Assembly: GCF_012952065.1 (NCBI RefSeq) | Contig: NZ_JABCJJ010000002.1 | Coordinates: 62,001-126,000, forward strand | Reading direction: 5' to 3' | From: Cellulomonas fimi | Lineage (GTDB): Bacteria > Actinomycetota > Actinomycetes > Actinomycetales > Cellulomonadaceae | DNA: 64,000 nucleotides | Shown here: piece by piece, positions 22,501 to 30,047 of the stretch | Position numbering within the stretch: the first letter of the stretch is position 1 | How the letters are laid out: each line of letters starts with the position of its first letter | Made by a program: the position numbers and the translations under genes | Notes under the pieces: generated by a model | What the model was told of the DNA's origin: nothing | What the model saw: only the letters and a program-made list of their open reading frames with translations | Databases searched by the model: none

Positions 22501-24557
22501 CCGTCACCGAGGAGACGCCGTCGCTGGTGCTCCCGGCCGGGATCGAAGGCCTCGAGTTCGGTGACCCGGTCGCGGCCGTGAACCGGGTGGCCGCTGCGCT
22601 GACCGACGGCGACGTGACCAACGGCGAGGCGGACGTGCTCGTGGCGGAGTACCACGAGGGCGCCGCAGCGGTCACGCCCGGCATGACGATCGAGGAGGCC
22701 CTCGCCCGGGGCGGCACCTTCGCGGAGATCGTCAACGAGACGTCGCCCGAGGTCGACGCCATCTTCACGGGCCACACGCACCAGGAGTACGCGTGGTCGG
22801 CACCCGTCCCGGGCGAGCCGAACGCGACCCGTCCGGTCGTTCAGACGGGTCAGTACGGCGAGAACGTCGGCCAGGCCGTCCTCACGGTCGACCAGTCGAC
22901 GGGCGACGTGCTGTCGCACACCCAGCGCACCGTCGACCGCACGACGGTCGACGACGCGACGCTGGCCGCCACGTACCCGCGGGTCGCGGAGGTCAAGTCC
23001 ATCGTCGACGCGGCGCTCGCAGACGCGGCGGAGGTGGGCAACCAGCCGGTCGCCTCGGTGACGGCCGACATCACGACGGCCTTCGCAGGCGGCGCGTACA
23101 CCGGTCCCGGGAACACCTACGCGGGTGGCACGCGTGACGACCGGTCGTCGGAGTCGACTCTCGGGACCCTCGTGGCCAACTCGCTGCGGGACTCGCTCGC
23201 CGACCCGGCCCGGGGCGGCGCGCAGATCGGCGTGACGAACCCGGGTGGTCTGCGCGGGGACCTGTTCTATGCTCCCGACGGCGTCGTGACCTACGCCGAG
23301 GCGAACGGAGTCCTGCCGTTCGTCAACAACCTCTGGACCACGACCCTGACGGGGGCACAGTTCAAGGTGCTGCTCGAGCAGCAGTGGCAGCGCGACGTGA
23401 ACGGGAACGTCCCCACGCGGGCGTACCTCCAGCTCGGCCTCTCGGACAACGTGTCGTACACGTACGACCCGTCTCGTCCGGAGGGTGACCGGATCACCAG
23501 CATCACGGTGGACGGCGCACCCATCGACCCGGCCGTGGGCTACCGCATCGGCGGTCCGAGCTTCCTGCTCCAGGGCGGGGACAACTTCTGGGTCTTCCAG
23601 GACGGCACCGACACGCGCGACTCGGGTCTCGTCGACCGCGACGCCTGGATCGAGTACCTGGCGCAGAACAGCCCGGTGAGCCCGGACTTCGCGCGCCGTT
23701 CCGTGCAGGTCACCGGTTACCCGGCCGAGGTCGAGGCAGGGCAGGAGCTCACCTTCGGTGTGGCCAAGCTCGACCTGACGTCGCTCGGCAGCCCGGCCAA
23801 CACCGAGCTGACAGCGACGTGGGAGGGCAGCGCGGCGCCTCCGGTGACCATCCCGGTCGCGAACGGTGCAGCGACGGTCACCGTCACGGTCCCGGCCGAC
23901 GCGGTCGGCGCCGCCACTCTCGTCCTGGTCGCTGCGCCGTCGGGCACGAGGGTCGAGCTGCCGTTCACGGTCACGGAGTCGGTCCAGCAGACGACGACCG
24001 CGCTCGCCCTCTCGGCGACGACGGTCACCTACGGCACCGCGGTCACCGCGACGGCCACGGTGACGGGTGCGGCGTCCGGCGAGGTCGAGTTCACCTGGAA
24101 CGGGTCGAGCGTGACGGTGGCGCTGGTGGACGGGGTCGCGACGACCACGCTGCCGGACGACCTCGCGGTCGGGACGTACCAGGTGGTGGCCTCGTTCCTC
24201 GGGACGGACGACGCGGGGCCGAGCACCTCGGACCCGGTCGAGCTGACCGTCGAGGGCATCGCCTCCACCGTGGACCTGAAGCTGGCGCCGTCGACCACGT
24301 TCCCCGGGCTGGGCGCTCTGGCGCTCGTCAACGTCCGCGCCGGCGGGGGCCGGGCCGACGGCACGGTCGAGGTCGCGGTCGACGGCACGGTGGTCGAGAC
24401 GCGGGAGCTGCGCTTCGGGCTCGCCCTGGTGCGAGTGCCGGGCAACCTCTCGCCCGGGAAGCACACGGTGACGGTCACCTACCTGGGTGACGACACCACC
24501 GCGCCCTCCTCGGACTCGGCGACGCTCACGGTCCGGAAGTGGCCCTGGCAGCGCTGA
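19581..24557 (+). CDS. Secreted nuclease / 5'-nucleotidase fusion (LTD + ExeM/NucH-type nuclease + UshA-type nucleotidase)
   Basis: The 1658-residue protein begins with a Sec signal peptide (about 1-37). A lamin-tail domain follows (about 40-200; INEVYGGGGNSG), then an OB-fold-like region (about 222-345). The endonuclease/exonuclease/phosphatase domain (about 490-830) has LMEIENS, LVGDFNSY and SSDHDPVVVGL. A full calcineurin-like 5'-nucleotidase follows (LNINDFHGRI about 843, GAGDLIGAS, GNHEFDAG, FTGHTHQEY about 1062), with its C-terminal substrate domain (SSESTLGTLVANSLRD). The last 290 residues are Ig-like repeats; there is no sorting signal. It should degrade extracellular DNA and dephosphorylate the nucleotides. 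ATG 19581 (GGGAG upstream) gives a clean signal peptide; an ATG at 19503 would add 26 residues. Confidence 0.9.
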   Translation: MHGVTGLAQRAGAVTAAALTAVAVGFAGVGPAGAAPSPTSQVIINEVYGGGGNSGATFRNDFIELYNTGDTAVDVSGWTVQYASAAGTSWTTTPLTGSIAAGDHYLVQQAAGTGGSEDLPAPDVVGSLAMGGTAGKVALVSSGARLAGCGVDCSADASVVDFVGYGTANDYAGAGPAVGASNTASVARTGFVNTADNAADFTAGTPTPGAEPEQPGDPTPLTIAEIQGTGAVSPVVDTPVITEGVVTAAYPTGGFFGFVIQTPGTGGETDLSTRTGSDALFVYQQRGGAPTVAIGDRVRVTGTVAEFNGLTQVVVPDATGYEVLSDQAEPVDPVSVPWPTTDADREKLESMLFAPVGTYTVTNTFATHQFGEVGLAFGDTPLIQPTEVADPQDAAAVAAVAADNAARRVTLDDGASTNFTSSGGGQTPPYVSLTNPVRVGAPATFTTPLIVDYRNNVWKLSPTSQVTPGNETVTFKNTRTPAPDAEALGAADLTVAAFNVLNYFTTLGVDVPGCVPFVDREGNGTTVDECETENGPRGAWDAAQLERQEAKIVAAINALDADVVGLMEIENSAVVDGADAADEALATLVDALNAAAGSETWAYVPSSTELPDPSEQDVITNAIIYQPAAVERVGDPRALGELSGTGEPFVNAREPIGQAFAPADGGEPFFVAVNHLKSKGSPGPLPGDTDQGDGQGNANASRVAQATALRDWVPTVLDDYSEPITDVALVGDFNSYTQEDPLQVLYDAGYTDAATALGVPGEYSYSFQGMSGSLDHVLLNEGFLARSTGADIWEINGGEALGLEYSRYNATGTIFYAPDPYRSSDHDPVVVGLAANDTVAINLLNINDFHGRIDANTVKFAGTVEQLRAEGGELSTLLLGAGDLIGASTFASAIAADQPTIDVLNALDLDASAVGNHEFDAGLADLTDRVIADGTNAEWAYLGANVYAAGTTDPVLPEYALFDIDGVTVGVIGAVTEETPSLVLPAGIEGLEFGDPVAAVNRVAAALTDGDVTNGEADVLVAEYHEGAAAVTPGMTIEEALARGGTFAEIVNETSPEVDAIFTGHTHQEYAWSAPVPGEPNATRPVVQTGQYGENVGQAVLTVDQSTGDVLSHTQRTVDRTTVDDATLAATYPRVAEVKSIVDAALADAAEVGNQPVASVTADITTAFAGGAYTGPGNTYAGGTRDDRSSESTLGTLVANSLRDSLADPARGGAQIGVTNPGGLRGDLFYAPDGVVTYAEANGVLPFVNNLWTTTLTGAQFKVLLEQQWQRDVNGNVPTRAYLQLGLSDNVSYTYDPSRPEGDRITSITVDGAPIDPAVGYRIGGPSFLLQGGDNFWVFQDGTDTRDSGLVDRDAWIEYLAQNSPVSPDFARRSVQVTGYPAEVEAGQELTFGVAKLDLTSLGSPANTELTATWEGSAAPPVTIPVANGAATVTVTVPADAVGAATLVLVAAPSGTRVELPFTVTESVQQTTTALALSATTVTYGTAVTATATVTGAASGEVEFTWNGSSVTVALVDGVATTTLPDDLAVGTYQVVASFLGTDDAGPSTSDPVELTVEGIASTVDLKLAPSTTFPGLGALALVNVRAGGGRADGTVEVAVDGTVVETRELRFGLALVRVPGNLSPGKHTVTVTYLGDDTTAPSSDSATLTVRKWPWQR

Positions 24558-24576
24558 CGGCGTGATCGCCTGACGA

Positions 24577-24610
24577 GCTGAGCCCCGGGGCCCGCACCCC
24601 GGGGCTCAGC
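24577..24610. terminator. 14-bp perfect hairpin after the nuclease/nucleotidase gene
   Basis: GCTGAGCCCCGGGG (24577-24590) pairs completely with CCCCGGGGCTCAGC (24597-24610) across a six-base loop, 19 bp after the stop codon. It is a strong terminator-type stem without a T-run. Confidence 0.7.
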
Positions 24611-24683
24611 CGTGCGCGCCGGTCCTGAGCAGGGGGAGCCGCGGCGGCCGCGCGTGTCGGTGCGGTGGGGGAGGATGGAGCAC

Positions 24684-25478
24684 GTGCTGACGATCGCCAC
24701 CGCCAACGTGAACGGGATCCGCGCCGCTTTCCGACGGGGCATGGACGGGTGGATCGACGATCGCAAGCCGGACGTCCTGCTCCTCCAGGAGGTGCGCGCG
24801 CCCGACGAGGTGCTGAGCGTGTTCCTGCCGAGCGGCTGGGACCTGGCGCACGAGGAGTCCGAGCTCAAGGGCCGGGCCGGCGTCGGCATCGCCTCGCGGC
24901 TGCCCATGAGCGCGATCCGCATCGGGCTCGGCAAGGACGTCCCGACCAACACCGGGCGGTGGGTCGAGGCAGACCTCGAGCTGCCCGCGGGCGGCACGCT
25001 GACCGTCGTCTCGACGTACCTCCACTCGGGCACGGTCGGTACCCCGTCGATGGACGAGAAGTTCGCGTTCCTCGACCTGGTCACCACGCGCCTGGGCGAG
25101 CTCGCGGCACAGGGCGGGTACGTCGTCGTCGCCGGTGACCTCAACATCGCCCACCGCAACGTCGACCTGAAGAACTGGAAGGGCAACCTGAAGGCGGCCG
25201 GCTTCCTGCCCGAGGAGCGCGCGTACCTCGACCGCTGGTTCGACGAGCTCGGCTGGTGCGACCTCGGCCGCCGGCTCGGCGGCGAGGGTCCCGGCCCGTA
25301 CACGTGGTGGTCCTGGCGCGGGAAGTCGTACGACAACGACGCCGGCTGGCGGATCGACTACCAGCTCGCGACGCCCGCGCTCGCCGACCTCGCGCGCACG
25401 GCGGAGGTCGACCGCGCGCCGTCGTACGCCGAGCGCTGGAGCGACCACGCGCCTCTCGTCGTCACCTACGACCTCTGA
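24684..25478 (+). CDS. xth: Exodeoxyribonuclease III / AP endonuclease
   Basis: The 264-residue enzyme belongs to the ExoIII branch of the endonuclease/exonuclease/phosphatase family and acts in base-excision repair. It shows LTIATANVNGIRAAF, the metal-binding glutamate in LLLQEVRAP, VVVAGDLNIAHRNVDLKNW, the C-terminal WRIDYQLATP and the catalytic WSDHAPLV. The GTG at 24684 has GGGAGG nine bases upstream. An ATG at 24675 sits against that site and is the less likely start, adding three residues. It converges on the ABC permease gene with a 13-bp gap. Confidence 0.95.
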   Translation: MLTIATANVNGIRAAFRRGMDGWIDDRKPDVLLLQEVRAPDEVLSVFLPSGWDLAHEESELKGRAGVGIASRLPMSAIRIGLGKDVPTNTGRWVEADLELPAGGTLTVVSTYLHSGTVGTPSMDEKFAFLDLVTTRLGELAAQGGYVVVAGDLNIAHRNVDLKNWKGNLKAAGFLPEERAYLDRWFDELGWCDLGRRLGGEGPGPYTWWSWRGKSYDNDAGWRIDYQLATPALADLARTAEVDRAPSYAERWSDHAPLVVTYDL

Positions 25479-25491
25479 GAGACCAGGCCCG

Positions 25492-26691
25492 TCAGTAGCG
25501 GATCGCGTCGATCACCTTGACGCGCACCGCGACGATCGCGGGGATCAGGCCGGCCAGCGCCCCGACCGCCGTCGCGCTCACCATCCCGACCACCGCGGCG
25601 GACGTCGGGAACGGCGGCACGTCGTCCAGCGGTGTCCCGAAGATCTGCTCGATCGGGATGTTCTTGATGACGACGATCGCGAGCATGACCCCGACGGCCC
25701 CGGCGACCGCGGTCGCCACGACGGACTCCATCAGCACGCCGAAGAAGACCCGCGCCGACGTCGCGCCGAAGCTGCGCCGGATGCCGATCTCCCGGATGCG
25801 GTACCGCACCGTGACGAGCGAGATGTTGACGAGCCCGAGCCCGCCGAGCAGGAGCGCGACCCCGCCGATCCCCGTGATGACCCAGCGCACCCCACCCTCG
25901 AGCACGTCGAAGCCCTCGCCCTGCTGGTAGACCTCCGCCCGCGTACCGGGCAACGCCGCCTGCAGGTCACGCCGGACCAGACCGGTGAGCTCGTCCGCCA
26001 GCTCGGGCGGTACCCACAGGCTCAGCGAGGGCACCACCGGACCCCACATCGGGTCGGGCGTCGCCCAGCGGGCGAAGTGCTCGGAGAGCATCATCACCGT
26101 CGGCCCCTCCTCGGCCCAGGAGTTCTTCAGGACGCCGACGACGGTGCTCCGCACGGGGTCGTCGCCGCCGAGCACGACGGTCACAGGGGCGCCGAGCTCC
26201 TCGACCCCGAGCTGCGCGAGGAACGTCTCGTTGACAACGAGGGCGGGCGCGAACCGGTCGACGTCGCTCGGTACGAACCACGACCCCTGCACGGGCTGGA
26301 TGCGACGCATCGCGCCGTAGTCCACGTCGACGACCTGCGCCTGGACCTGCTGGGCGCCCGTCGGGAACCGGAAGATCAGCTGCGTGAACAGCTCCCGGCT
26401 CGCGTACTCGATGCCGTACCGCTCGACCACCCGGGTGAACTCCGCGTCGTAGGTTTCCGGCGAGGGCGTGGTCGATCCCGTCGGCCAGGCGCTGACCATG
26501 AGGGTCGTCGCGCGACCGCCGAAGCGCTCAGCCTGCTCCGTGAAGACCTGGTTCATCATCTGCGCGGCCGCGGTGATGCCGGTGATCGCCGTGACGGCGA
26601 CGGCGACGCCGATGAGCGCGAGCAGCACGCGGACCTTGTGGATGCGCAGCTCGTCCCAGGCCTCGACGACCGCGCCGACGACGCCGGTCAT
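25492..26691 (-). CDS. MacB-type ABC transporter permease
   Basis: The 399-residue product has the MacB/FtsX topology. There is one N-terminal membrane helix (about 20-40), a large extracytoplasmic MacB_PCD-like domain (about 45-270) and three C-terminal helices carrying the FtsX signature (RYRIREIGIRRSFGAT). It is the last gene of a three-gene unit; its ATG overlaps the stop of the ATPase gene by four bases (ATGA). MacB-type systems use mechanotransmission to move peptides, lipids or antibiotics rather than forming a classical channel. The substrate is unknown. Confidence 0.9.
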   Translation of the reverse strand: MTGVVGAVVEAWDELRIHKVRVLLALIGVAVAVTAITGITAAAQMMNQVFTEQAERFGGRATTLMVSAWPTGSTTPSPETYDAEFTRVVERYGIEYASRELFTQLIFRFPTGAQQVQAQVVDVDYGAMRRIQPVQGSWFVPSDVDRFAPALVVNETFLAQLGVEELGAPVTVVLGGDDPVRSTVVGVLKNSWAEEGPTVMMLSEHFARWATPDPMWGPVVPSLSLWVPPELADELTGLVRRDLQAALPGTRAEVYQQGEGFDVLEGGVRWVITGIGGVALLLGGLGLVNISLVTVRYRIREIGIRRSFGATSARVFFGVLMESVVATAVAGAVGVMLAIVVIKNIPIEQIFGTPLDDVPPFPTSAAVVGMVSATAVGALAGLIPAIVAVRVKVIDAIRY

Positions 26692-27485
26692 GCCGGTGCC
26701 TGCGTCGGCGTGGACGTCGACGTGAACGTGGAGGGGACAGCGTGCTGCGGGCTCGAGACGGGCCGGTCGCCCACCCACTCGGTGACCTGCCCCGGAGCGC
26801 CGAGCGTGATGGGGTGGAGCGTGCCGTCGGCCAGGCGGTAGTGCCGCTGGGCGCGCGCGGCGACGGCGAGGTCGTGCGTGATGGCGATCAGCGCCGCGCC
26901 GGTGTCCGACGCGATCTCGTCGAGCAGGGACATCACCTCGCCGCCGGTGTCCACGTCCAGCGCACCCGTCGGCTCGTCGGCGAGGATCACGCGCGGGCGG
27001 CGGACGAGGGCCCGCGCGATCGCCACCCGCTGCTGCTCGCCACCCGAGAGCTTCTCGGGCATGGTGTCGAGCCGGTCCCCGAGCCCCACCCGGTCGAGGA
27101 TGTCCGCGGCGATGCGGAACCGTGCCCAGAACGCCCGTCCCCGCGCGTACATCAGGGGAGCGGCGACGTTCTCGAGCGCGGTGCGCCCGGGCAGCAGGTT
27201 GAACTGCTGGAAGACGAACCCGAAGTCGTCGCCACGGCGTCGGGCACGGGCGCGGGGCGACAGACGCCCGATCGGGGTCCCGTCGAGCACGTACTCGCCG
27301 GAGGTAGGGCTGTCGAGCAGCCCGAGGATGTTGAGCAGCGTCGACTTGCCGGTCCCGGAGCGGCCGACCACCGAGACGTGCTCGCCCGCGTCGACCGACA
27401 GCGTCACGCCCCGGAGGATCTCGAGGACCCGGTCGTCGGGGAGCCGGACCGAGCGCGTGACGCCGGTGAGCTCGAGGAGGGCCAT
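26688..27485 (-). CDS. MacB/LolD-type ABC transporter ATP-binding protein
   Basis: The 265-residue ATPase has Walker A GRSGTGKST, a Q-loop (FVFQQFNLLPGRTALENV), signature LSGGEQQR, Walker B RVILADEPTGALD and H-loop AITHD. FQQFNLLP with TALENV is typical of the MacB/LolD exporter branch. A C-terminal tail of about 45 residues rich in Ser, Thr and Pro follows the core and is not typical. The ATG at 27485 overlaps the adaptor gene stop by one base, and the permease start overlaps its own stop. Confidence 0.95.
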   Translation of the reverse strand: MALLELTGVTRSVRLPDDRVLEILRGVTLSVDAGEHVSVVGRSGTGKSTLLNILGLLDSPTSGEYVLDGTPIGRLSPRARARRRGDDFGFVFQQFNLLPGRTALENVAAPLMYARGRAFWARFRIAADILDRVGLGDRLDTMPEKLSGGEQQRVAIARALVRRPRVILADEPTGALDVDTGGEVMSLLDEIASDTGAALIAITHDLAVAARAQRHYRLADGTLHPITLGAPGQVTEWVGDRPVSSPQHAVPSTFTSTSTPTQAPA

Positions 27486-28519
27486 CAGCCGCCCATCCCG
27501 AACATCTGGCCGCCGTCGCCCATCGCGGGGTCGACGACGTCGCCCACCGGGATGAACTGCAGCACCTCGTCACCCTCGGCCAGGCCCTCGGTGACCTGCA
27601 CGACCTCGCCGTCCGTGAGGCCGAGGCCCACGCGGCGCTCCTCCTGCGTGCCGTCAGCCGTGACCACCCAGACGTTGCCCGCCTGCACCGATCCCTGGAC
27701 CGCGGTCACGGGGACGACGAGCGCCCCCTCCGCGAACCCGTTGGTGATCGCCAGGTCGGCCCCGAGCCCGGCGAACGCCGTGACCCCGGCGGGGACGGCG
27801 CACGTCACGACGCCGGACGCGCTCGCGACCGGCTGCCCCGTCATCGGGTCGACCTCTCCCTGGGGGCCGGTGCTGTCCGCAGGCGCGGCCCCGATCCGCA
27901 GCCCGGTGCACGTGAACGGGGCCGGGCCGCCGCGCAGCGTCACCTCGGCCTCGCCCGGCGCACCTACCAGCCGGTACTGCTGGTCGGGCGTCAGGGTGCC
28001 GCTCACCGACAGCGTGCCGGGGGAGACCGAGCCGACCGGGTCGCCCACGGACACGGTCTGGTCCTTGAGGACGGCCAGGGTCAGGGTTCCCGCGACGGGC
28101 GCGGTGACCGTCTCACGCTTGATCCGCGGCTTGTTCTCGCGGACGGTCTGCTCACCCGTCTCGCGGTCGGTCGTCACCGTGGGCTCGACCGGGGTCTCGA
28201 GCGTGATCTCGAGCAGCGGGGTGCCCACCTCGACGACCTGCCCCTGCGTGGCGAGCAGCTTGGACACCGTGCCCGCCATGGTCGCCTTCGTGGTGACCGC
28301 GGGATCGGCGACCACGGACCCCTGCACGGTCACGGTGTTGGTGATCGACCCCGTCTGCACCGCGACGGTCGGCTGGACCACCTGCCCGGTCGGCTGGAGC
28401 GGGTCGGACCCGCCCGCGACCGACGAGCCGGAGAACGCGATCTTGACCAGCGCGAGCGCGATGACGGCCCACAGGATGATGCGGATGACGGGGAAGACGA
28501 TCCTGCGGGTGACGCCCAC
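27485..28519 (-). CDS. HlyD/MacA-like periplasmic-adaptor-type efflux subunit
   Basis: The 344-residue protein has one N-terminal membrane anchor (about 6-28, VFPVIRIILWAVIALALVKI) and then an extracellular part with split biotinyl/lipoyl-type halves (GTVSKLLATQGQVVEVGTPLLEI and VTAPVAGTLTLAVLKDQTVSVGD). A C-terminal RRVGLGLTDGEVVQVTEGLAEGDEV beta domain is typical of MacA/HlyD adaptors. It ends Gly/Met-rich. GGAG is six bases before the GTG at 28519. It heads the operon adaptor-ATPase-permease. In an organism without an outer membrane such adaptors work with the permease on the cell-wall side. A 25-bp palindrome 64 bp upstream may regulate the operon. Confidence 0.85.
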   Translation of the reverse strand: MGVTRRIVFPVIRIILWAVIALALVKIAFSGSSVAGGSDPLQPTGQVVQPTVAVQTGSITNTVTVQGSVVADPAVTTKATMAGTVSKLLATQGQVVEVGTPLLEITLETPVEPTVTTDRETGEQTVRENKPRIKRETVTAPVAGTLTLAVLKDQTVSVGDPVGSVSPGTLSVSGTLTPDQQYRLVGAPGEAEVTLRGGPAPFTCTGLRIGAAPADSTGPQGEVDPMTGQPVASASGVVTCAVPAGVTAFAGLGADLAITNGFAEGALVVPVTAVQGSVQAGNVWVVTADGTQEERRVGLGLTDGEVVQVTEGLAEGDEVLQFIPVGDVVDPAMGDGGQMFGMGG

Positions 28520-28582
28520 TGCGCGCTCCTCGGTCGCTGCGGCGCGGTGGGATGCGACGAGCCCCCCGCTGAGATGGTCGGA

Positions 28583-28607
28583 CGCTACTACGGATCGCGT
28601 AGTAGCG
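28583..28607. promoter_or_regulatory. 25-bp palindromic operator candidate upstream of the MacAB-like operon
   Basis: CGCTACTACG (28583-28592) and CGTAGTAGCG (28598-28607) are perfect inverted 10-bp arms around GATCG. The site lies 64 bp before the adaptor start codon, in the 200-bp gap after galK. TACTAC/GTAGTA half-sites are used by several one-component repressor families, for example BlaI-like and TetR-like. No regulator gene is adjacent, so the binding protein would be encoded elsewhere. Confidence 0.6.
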
Positions 28608-28718
28608 GAACACCTCGACGCGCGTGTCGCACGACGGTGTGGTAATGGCGCGACGCGGCACGCCCACCCTCGGCCGGGCGGCGGACGCGTCGGCTTCTCG
28701 GCCGGATGACCCGATCCG

Positions 28719-29969
28719 CTACCGGGTCCGTCCCGCGGGCGCCGAGGCGAGCGCGACCAGGAACGCGGGGGCCGTGAGCCGCTGGAGGCCGAACGCCTCC
28801 GCGACGGCGCCCGCGACGGCATCGACCTGGTCCACCTCGACGAGCGCGATCGCGGACCCGCCGAACCCGCCGCCCGTCATGCGGGCGCCGAGCGCACCGG
28901 CGGCCCGCGCGCTGTCGACGACGAGGTCGAGCTCGCCGCTGCTCACCTCGTAGTCGTCGCGGAGCGAGGCGTGCGAGGCGTCGAGCACCGGTCCCGCGTC
29001 CCGGATGCGGCCGGACTCGAGCAGGCCCACGAGCTCGGTGACCCGCGCGATCTCGGTGACGACGTGACGCACCCGGCGACGGACCACGTCGGCCGGGAGG
29101 GCGCCGTCGGCCAGCCGGGCCAGCGCGTCGTCCAGCCCGGCCGGGTCGATCTCGCGCAGCGTCGCGACCCCGAGCTGCGCCGCCGCGTCCTCGCAGGCCG
29201 TCCGGCGCGCGGCGTACTGGCCGTCGGCGAGCTGGTGCGACGCTCGGGTGTCGACCACGAGCAGCGCGAGCCCGTGCGGGGCGAGGACGAACGGGACGTG
29301 GCGGGTCGTGTGGTCGCGCGTGTCGAGCAGCAGGGCGTGCCCGGCCCGCGCGCGCAGCGACGACGACTGGTCCATCCCGCCGGTGGGTGCGCCCGCGATC
29401 TCGTTCTCCGCCCGGATGCACGCCGCGGCCAGCCGCGCGCGCCCGGCGTCGTCGCCGCCGAGACCGAGGGTGAAGACCTCGTCGAGCGCGACCGCCACCG
29501 CGCACTCGAGCGCCGCCGACGACGACAGACCCGCCCCGTATGGCACGCACGAGTCGACGGCCGCGTCGAACCCGCCGACGTCGTGCCCGTCCGCGGCCAG
29601 CGACCACGCGACCCCCGCGGCGTACGCCGGCCAGCCGTCGACCGTGCCCGGACCCACGTCGGCGAGCGGCCGGCTCCACAGCTCGGCGTCCGCCTCCTGG
29701 GCCGAGGTCAGGCGGACGACGGCGTCGCTCGGGCCGGCCCCGGTGCCGTCGCCGGTGCGCCGCAGGGCGACGTACGTCCGGTGCGGCAGGTTGATCGGCA
29801 GGCACAGGCCGCCGTTGTAGTCCGTGTGCTCGCCGATGAGGTTGACGCGCCCGGGGGCGGACCACACGCCGTCGGGCTCGGTGCCGAACCGCCCCCGGAA
29901 GAGCGTCGTCGCCCGTCGGGCACCCTCGTCGTCGTCCCAGGCCGGCAGCCACTGCGGCGTCACGTTCAC
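28719..29969 (-). CDS. galK: Galactokinase
   Basis: The 416-residue GHMP kinase phosphorylates galactose at C1, the first committed step of the Leloir pathway. The galactokinase signature GRVNLIGEHTDYNGG is intact, followed by the ATP-binding motif PYGAGLSSSAALECAVA, GAPTGGMDQSSSL with the catalytic aspartate, and the C-terminal GHMP motif GARMTGGGFGGSAIAL. GGAGG is eight bases before the GTG at 29969, which decides the start over an upstream in-frame codon. No galT or galE is adjacent. It follows mrp by 78 bp on the same strand. Confidence 0.96.
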   Translation of the reverse strand: MNVTPQWLPAWDDDEGARRATTLFRGRFGTEPDGVWSAPGRVNLIGEHTDYNGGLCLPINLPHRTYVALRRTGDGTGAGPSDAVVRLTSAQEADAELWSRPLADVGPGTVDGWPAYAAGVAWSLAADGHDVGGFDAAVDSCVPYGAGLSSSAALECAVAVALDEVFTLGLGGDDAGRARLAAACIRAENEIAGAPTGGMDQSSSLRARAGHALLLDTRDHTTRHVPFVLAPHGLALLVVDTRASHQLADGQYAARRTACEDAAAQLGVATLREIDPAGLDDALARLADGALPADVVRRRVRHVVTEIARVTELVGLLESGRIRDAGPVLDASHASLRDDYEVSSGELDLVVDSARAAGALGARMTGGGFGGSAIALVEVDQVDAVAGAVAEAFGLQRLTAPAFLVALASAPAGRTR

Positions 29970-30047
29970 GATGTATTCCTCCGGGCGGTCGATGGCTCGC
30001 CCAGTGTTCCCCATATCGACGCGGCGCTCGCGGTGAGGCCGGCGCCC

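Noticed and set aside
20970-24464. An 1164-codon minus-strand frame opposite the nuclease/nucleotidase gene
   Set aside because: Same third-position bias artefact; no ribosome site or domain.
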